DNA of 64,000 nucleotides from assembly GCF_003268855.1 (NCBI RefSeq), contig NZ_QLSZ01000001.1, positions 73,369-137,368 on the forward strand, given 5' to 3'. The notes beneath the pieces are model-generated. The model searched no databases. It saw only the letters and a list, made by a program, of their open reading frames with translations, and was not told the origin of the DNA. This stretch comes from Flavobacterium aciduliphilum. GTDB lineage: Bacteria > Bacteroidota > Bacteroidia > Flavobacteriales > Flavobacteriaceae. Positions 60,433 to 64,000 of this stretch are shown piece by piece. Made by a program: the position numbers and the translations under genes. The stretch's first letter is position 1, and every line of letters starts with the position of its first letter.

Positions 60433-61529
60433 ATTTTGAAACGCTATTTGGAGGCATCTATAAAGGAAAAAAAGTATTACTTACGGGTCATACAGGCTTC
60501 AAAGGATCTTGGTTGGCCTTGTGGTTAGAAAAAATGGGAGCTGAAGTATATGGCTATGCGTTAAAAAATGAGGATTTAAATCATTTAGATTTGTTGTCTT
60601 TAAATATTACTCAAAAAATAGATGATTTAAGAAATCTTAAGGCACTTCAAAATTACTTTCATGAAGTGCAACCCGATATCGTCTTTCATTTAGCCGCTCA
60701 AGCGCTTGTAAGAGCTTCTTATAACGATCCAATAGATACTTTTTCTTCAAATGTGATGGGCACCTTACATGTGTTTGAGGCTTGTAGAAAAACGCCTTCT
60801 GTAAAAGCTATTGTTAATGTGACCAGCGATAAATGTTACGAAAATAAAGAATGGCAGTGGGGGTATCGGGAAAACGAACCGATGGGTGGATATGACCCTT
60901 ATAGCGCATCAAAAGGTTGTGCCGAGTTGTTAACCTCTTCCTATAGAAATTCGTATTTCAATACCGATTATTTTGGAGTAAAACATCAAGTTTTATTGGC
61001 AAGTGGACGAGCAGGCAATGTTATTGGAGGTGGCGATTGGGCAGCAGATAGACTCATCCCAGATATAGTGAGAGCGACTGCAAACCATGAAGCTGTAAAA
61101 ATACGAAACCCAAGAGCCACTCGTCCTTGGCAACACGTATTAGAACCTCTAAGTGGCTATCTTACATTAGGTTGGAAATTATTAGAACAAGATGTGGCAA
61201 CAGCTGAAGGTTGGAATTTCGGTCCCGACTTGTCAAGCAACTTGCCCGTAGAAGATATTATTAGACTTTCTGTAAACCAATGGGATGCAATTTCAATTGA
61301 GTATAGTAAAGATCCAAACGACCATCATGAAGCTAATTTGTTAATGTTAGATTGTTCAAAAGCTACTAAACAATTAAAATGGAAAGCCGTTTGGGGTATT
61401 GAAAAAACAATGGAAAAAACAATTGGCTGGTATCACGATTATTACATCAATTCTAAAGTGAATTCGATTTCCGACTTAGAGTCTTATGTTTCAGAAGCAA
61501 AGCATGCAAAAATAGTATGGGCACAATAG
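60417..61529 (+). CDS. rfbG: CDP-glucose 4,6-dehydratase
   Basis: A 370-residue short-chain dehydrogenase-type enzyme giving CDP-4-keto-6-deoxyglucose. The Rossmann motif VLLTGHTGFKGSW, the substrate region VFHLAAQALVRASY, and the catalytic NVTSDKCYENKEW plus YDPYSASKG (Tyr-x-x-x-Lys) match RfbG. It overlaps rfbF by 16 bases (ATG 60417) or by 7 if the ATG at 60426 is used. It overlaps the next gene by 13 bases. Adjacent rfbH (the 3-dehydrase for 3,6-dideoxysugars) is absent. Confidence 0.95.
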   Translation: MENMVNFETLFGGIYKGKKVLLTGHTGFKGSWLALWLEKMGAEVYGYALKNEDLNHLDLLSLNITQKIDDLRNLKALQNYFHEVQPDIVFHLAAQALVRASYNDPIDTFSSNVMGTLHVFEACRKTPSVKAIVNVTSDKCYENKEWQWGYRENEPMGGYDPYSASKGCAELLTSSYRNSYFNTDYFGVKHQVLLASGRAGNVIGGGDWAADRLIPDIVRATANHEAVKIRNPRATRPWQHVLEPLSGYLTLGWKLLEQDVATAEGWNFGPDLSSNLPVEDIIRLSVNQWDAISIEYSKDPNDHHEANLLMLDCSKATKQLKWKAVWGIEKTMEKTIGWYHDYYINSKVNSISDLESYVSEAKHAKIVWAQ

Positions 61530-62422
61530 CGCTTAAAAATAAAACCATCCTTGTTACTGGCGGACATGGTTACTTGGGTTCTTTTCTTGTAAAAGCCTTA
61601 CGAGAAGAAGGTGCTATTGTACATACTCTTTCCAGAACATCTTCAGATGATGCTTTTCATCATAAAGTTGATATTTTAGATTCTGAAACTCTTAAAATAT
61701 GTATGCAAAAAATCAACCCTGAAATCGTCTATCATTTGGCTGCTGATATCAGTAGAACAAGAGATTTTTCAATTTTTGAACGTATGAACCAAGTGAATGT
61801 CTTAGGAACATTACATTTACTCCAAGCTATAGAAAATATAGACAGTCATTTTATTTTTGCCTCTTCAAGTGAAATATACGGAAATAACGTTTCACCTTTT
61901 CATGAACACCAAATTCCTCAACCTGTTTCACCCTACTCATTAACTAAAGTTAATGCAGAAAATTTAATTGTTACTTTTTGTGCGAATACCTCAAAAAAAT
62001 TCACTAACTTGCGTATTTTCAACTTCTATGGGGCTAATATGCCTGAAGATTTTTTTATTCCGCAAATGATTCATTCGTTGAAAAGAAATGAAGATTTTTT
62101 GATGACTAAAGGAGAACAAATGCGTGATTTTTTACATGTAGATGATGTTGTACAAGCCTTACTTTTAACAGCCAAAAACAGGAATTCATATTATGAAACA
62201 ATGAATGTTTGCAGTGGTATTGGCACAAAATTATGCGACCTTGCTGAAGAAATCAACACTCAAATTTCAAGTAAGGCTCGAATTGTTTTGGGAGCGCTCC
62301 CCTACAGAGCTAATGAAGTATGGGAAATGATTGGGTCAAACACTAAGATTAAAGAAAAATTAGGATTTTTGCCACAAGTTACGCTTGATAATGGCATCAA
62401 AAGAACTATAAACAATTTGTAA
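61517..62422 (+). CDS. NAD-dependent epimerase/dehydratase (CDP-sugar reductase or epimerase)
   Basis: A 301-residue extended SDR enzyme: Rossmann loop LVTGGHGYLGSFLV, VYHLAADISRTRDF, Ser in FASSSEIYGN and YSLTKVNAEN (Tyr-x-x-x-Lys). The position after rfbFG suggests it reduces or epimerises CDP-4-keto-6-deoxyglucose to a CDP-6-deoxyhexose, but the exact product cannot be told. It shares one base with the GH26 gene (TAATG at 62420-62424) and overlaps rfbG by 13 bases, so the sugar genes are translationally coupled. Confidence 0.88.
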   Translation: MGTIALKNKTILVTGGHGYLGSFLVKALREEGAIVHTLSRTSSDDAFHHKVDILDSETLKICMQKINPEIVYHLAADISRTRDFSIFERMNQVNVLGTLHLLQAIENIDSHFIFASSSEIYGNNVSPFHEHQIPQPVSPYSLTKVNAENLIVTFCANTSKKFTNLRIFNFYGANMPEDFFIPQMIHSLKRNEDFLMTKGEQMRDFLHVDDVVQALLLTAKNRNSYYETMNVCSGIGTKLCDLAEEINTQISSKARIVLGALPYRANEVWEMIGSNTKIKEKLGFLPQVTLDNGIKRTINNL

Positions 62423-63600
62423 TGAACTTATTTAAAAGATTTTCTCGATATATCTATGTGATTCTAGCCTTATCACTAGGCTTTTTTGTAGTCTATGGTC
62501 TTTCTATGGTTAGTGAAAAATCGAAAGGACCAATAGAAACCGTCCTCACTAAAGCAGGATCGACTGTACAGGAAGTTGAAAAAACCATCATTTTAGATCA
62601 AAGAGAAGGAACTCGTGAAGATAAATTGGCTTGGTTTAAAAACATTCGCTACCAAAAGGAAAAACTTGTACATTCTAAAATCATTCTTTTTGGAGCTTCC
62701 GATGATAGCAAGAAAGAATCGTATGAAAATATCATCAATTTGGAAGATTCACTAGCTTTAACGTTTCCAATTATTCATATTTATCAAGCTTGGGGAGAAA
62801 AAGATGAGCAACAATTTCCCATAAAAGAAGTTAATGCAATAGACGAAATTGGATCTGTTCCTATGATCACTTGGGAGCCATGGGTAAGTGATTTTAATGT
62901 TGAAGATTTTCCAGGAATTCCAGCCGTAGAACAACGAGACAAGGGCGCTTTTACACAAGTTGCCAACGGTCTTTATGATGCCTTTCTTTCCAAATGGGCG
63001 CAAAGTGCCAAAGACTATGGTCACCCTATTTACTTAAGATTAGGTCACGAAATGAATGAGCCTTATCGTTATCCATGGGGACCTCAAAACGTAACACCGC
63101 AAGAATTTGTTGCGGGGTGGAAGCACGTACATGATCTTTTTAACAAGATTGGAGCCAAAAACATCATTTGGGTTTGGAGTCCTCATACCGCTTATGGCTA
63201 TTTTGATGATTACTATCCTGGGAATGAATATGTTGATATGGTTTCTACTGGTATTTTAAATTTTGGTACCAGTACTAATTGGAGTAAATGGTGGACCTTT
63301 GCTGAAATTTTTGGAAGTCATTACAAAGAATTGGCTTCTTACAAAAAGCCTATGATGATTGCCGAGTTTGGCTGTTTAAAACCTGGTGGAGATCGAGCAA
63401 AATGGTTTGGCGATGCGCTTCGAAATTTTCAAAAAAATTATCCTTTGGTAAATTCCATTGTTTTTTTCCACTATTCGGGTGATAAAACTACAACTGATAA
63501 ATCGGTGAACTGGTATATTAAAGATGATAAAAAAGTAACTTCAAAAATCAAAGAAACTCTCAAAACTTGGGATGCTTCCATAAAACAACCTAAAAATTAA
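62422..63600 (+). CDS. Membrane-anchored GH26-type glycoside hydrolase
   Basis: A 392-residue protein with a single N-terminal membrane segment (YIYVILALSLGFFVVYGLSM). The GH26 barrel spans about 90-380: acid/base Glu in LRLGHEMNEPYRYPWG, nucleophile Glu in MMIAEFGCLKPGG, aromatic subsites IWVWSPHTAYGYF. GH26 includes beta-mannanases and related endo-hydrolases. In a synthase-type gene cluster such a hydrolase usually trims the exported chain, like BcsZ for cellulose; that role is inferred here. Its ATG overlaps the TAA of the preceding gene by one base. Confidence 0.88.
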   Translation: MNLFKRFSRYIYVILALSLGFFVVYGLSMVSEKSKGPIETVLTKAGSTVQEVEKTIILDQREGTREDKLAWFKNIRYQKEKLVHSKIILFGASDDSKKESYENIINLEDSLALTFPIIHIYQAWGEKDEQQFPIKEVNAIDEIGSVPMITWEPWVSDFNVEDFPGIPAVEQRDKGAFTQVANGLYDAFLSKWAQSAKDYGHPIYLRLGHEMNEPYRYPWGPQNVTPQEFVAGWKHVHDLFNKIGAKNIIWVWSPHTAYGYFDDYYPGNEYVDMVSTGILNFGTSTNWSKWWTFAEIFGSHYKELASYKKPMMIAEFGCLKPGGDRAKWFGDALRNFQKNYPLVNSIVFFHYSGDKTTTDKSVNWYIKDDKKVTSKIKETLKTWDASIKQPKN

Positions 63601-63673
63601 TCTATTCAAAAAATAGTAAGAGAATTTTCCATACTTTTATAGACTTGAATCTAACGATTACTTACTATAAAAT

Positions 63674-64000
63674 ATGGAAGAAAACCACTATTCAGACGAT
63701 GTTTACGGAAGAGCACGAGTTAAAAACACTCCCGAACTCGATGCTTATTACCAAGAACTCGAAAAATTGGGCGCAGGTGCTTTATGGACTGTTGCTAATG
63801 ATATTGAACCTTGGGAGCCCAAATCAAACTCAGTTCCCATGCTCTGGAAGTATGATGATTTACGAGAATTAGTATTAAAATCATCTGAATTGGTTACTCC
63901 GGAACAAGCAGGTCGTCGTGTGGTTTATTTAGTAAATGACAAACGAAAAGATGTTTCGGCAGCGGTGGGTTGGCTCTACACAGGAATTCAAGTAACACGA
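63674..64000 (+). CDS. Gentisate 1,2-dioxygenase-like cupin, 5' part only
   Basis: 109 codons to the window edge from the ATG at 63674. The sequence contains LDAYYQELEKLGAGALWTV, EPWEPKSNSVPMLWKYDDLR and RRVVYLVND, and ends at GWLYTGIQVTR just before the expected cupin His residues. This matches the N-terminal part of gentisate 1,2-dioxygenase (ring cleavage of gentisate to maleylpyruvate) as I recall it. A TACTTTTA box (63632-63639) precedes it. The related enzymes acting on 1-hydroxy-2-naphthoate, salicylate or 5-hydroxyanthranilate cannot be excluded. Confidence 0.8.
   Translation, partial: MEENHYSDDVYGRARVKNTPELDAYYQELEKLGAGALWTVANDIEPWEPKSNSVPMLWKYDDLRELVLKSSELVTPEQAGRRVVYLVNDKRKDVSAAVGWLYTGIQVTR

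Overview
The window looks like chromosomal DNA from a member of the Flavobacteriaceae, most probably Flavobacterium or a close relative. Supporting signs are the low GC content judged by eye, a type IX secretion C-terminal sorting domain (27282-28325), bacillithiol genes (bshA at 32463-33605, a YtxJ-like protein at 45318-45659), Bacteroidota-style promoters (TTTG or TTG, 19-20 bases, then TAnnTTTG), and many typical flavobacterial proteins (DUF5723 barrel, DUF349 protein, GH3-beta-lactamase fusion, MlaD/Fe-S cluster). No rRNA, tRNA, CRISPR array or replication origin was recognised.

Layout. 1-9.0 kb is mostly minus strand: the start of a DcaP-like porin, a zinc-ribbon/HTH protein derived from an IS1-type InsA, a DUF5723 barrel, an RluA-type pseudouridine synthase, panB, a YciO/TsaC-family protein and a UvrD/PcrA helicase. 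The spacers here are unusually long and full of degenerate short-period repeats and dispersed repeats. 9.3-17.4 kb is plus strand: a small membrane-anchored protein, a class III aminotransferase, a coupled TPR / TonB-C / aroE operon, a five-repeat DUF349 protein and hemN. 17.4-31.1 kb holds glmM, an AcpH-like hydrolase, an AlkD-like repair protein, a two-gene envelope cassette divergent from a SIMPL protein, an M1 aminopeptidase, recG, a T9SS cargo protein, a DAACS symporter and aroC. 32.0-42.1 kb is a long minus-strand run: amidase, MlaD-type MCE protein, two Fe-S proteins of the HdrC/HdrB kind, a HAD phosphatase, a GH3-beta-lactamase fusion, bshA and a small lipoprotein. 42.2-48.6 kb carries lptD, ridA, ytxJ and clpB.

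48.6-50.2 kb is a decayed accessory zone: a RAYT transposase reduced to its two ends between inverted REP-like sequences, a small membrane protein, a frameshifted IS1 InsA remnant and a truncated, frameshifted receiver-domain pseudogene.

50.3 kb to the right edge is the most interesting part, all on the plus strand. A flavin reductase, a FAD monooxygenase/Old-Yellow-Enzyme fusion (like salicylyl-CoA 5-hydroxylase or 2-aminobenzoyl-CoA monooxygenase/reductase), an aryl-CoA ligase, a hot-dog thioesterase and a nitrilase form a CoA-dependent aromatic hydroxylation cluster. A gentisate 1,2-dioxygenase-like gene begins at 63674 and runs off the window, which suggests a salicylate (or anthranilate) to gentisate-type route. 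Between the two parts lies a second cluster: a TPR plus outer-membrane barrel protein, a BcsA-like membrane glycosyltransferase, CDP-glucose synthesis and dehydration (rfbF, rfbG), an epimerase/reductase and a membrane-anchored GH26 hydrolase. By parts list this resembles a synthase-dependent exopolysaccharide system (synthase, exporter, hydrolase, sugar supply) with an unusual CDP-deoxysugar branch.
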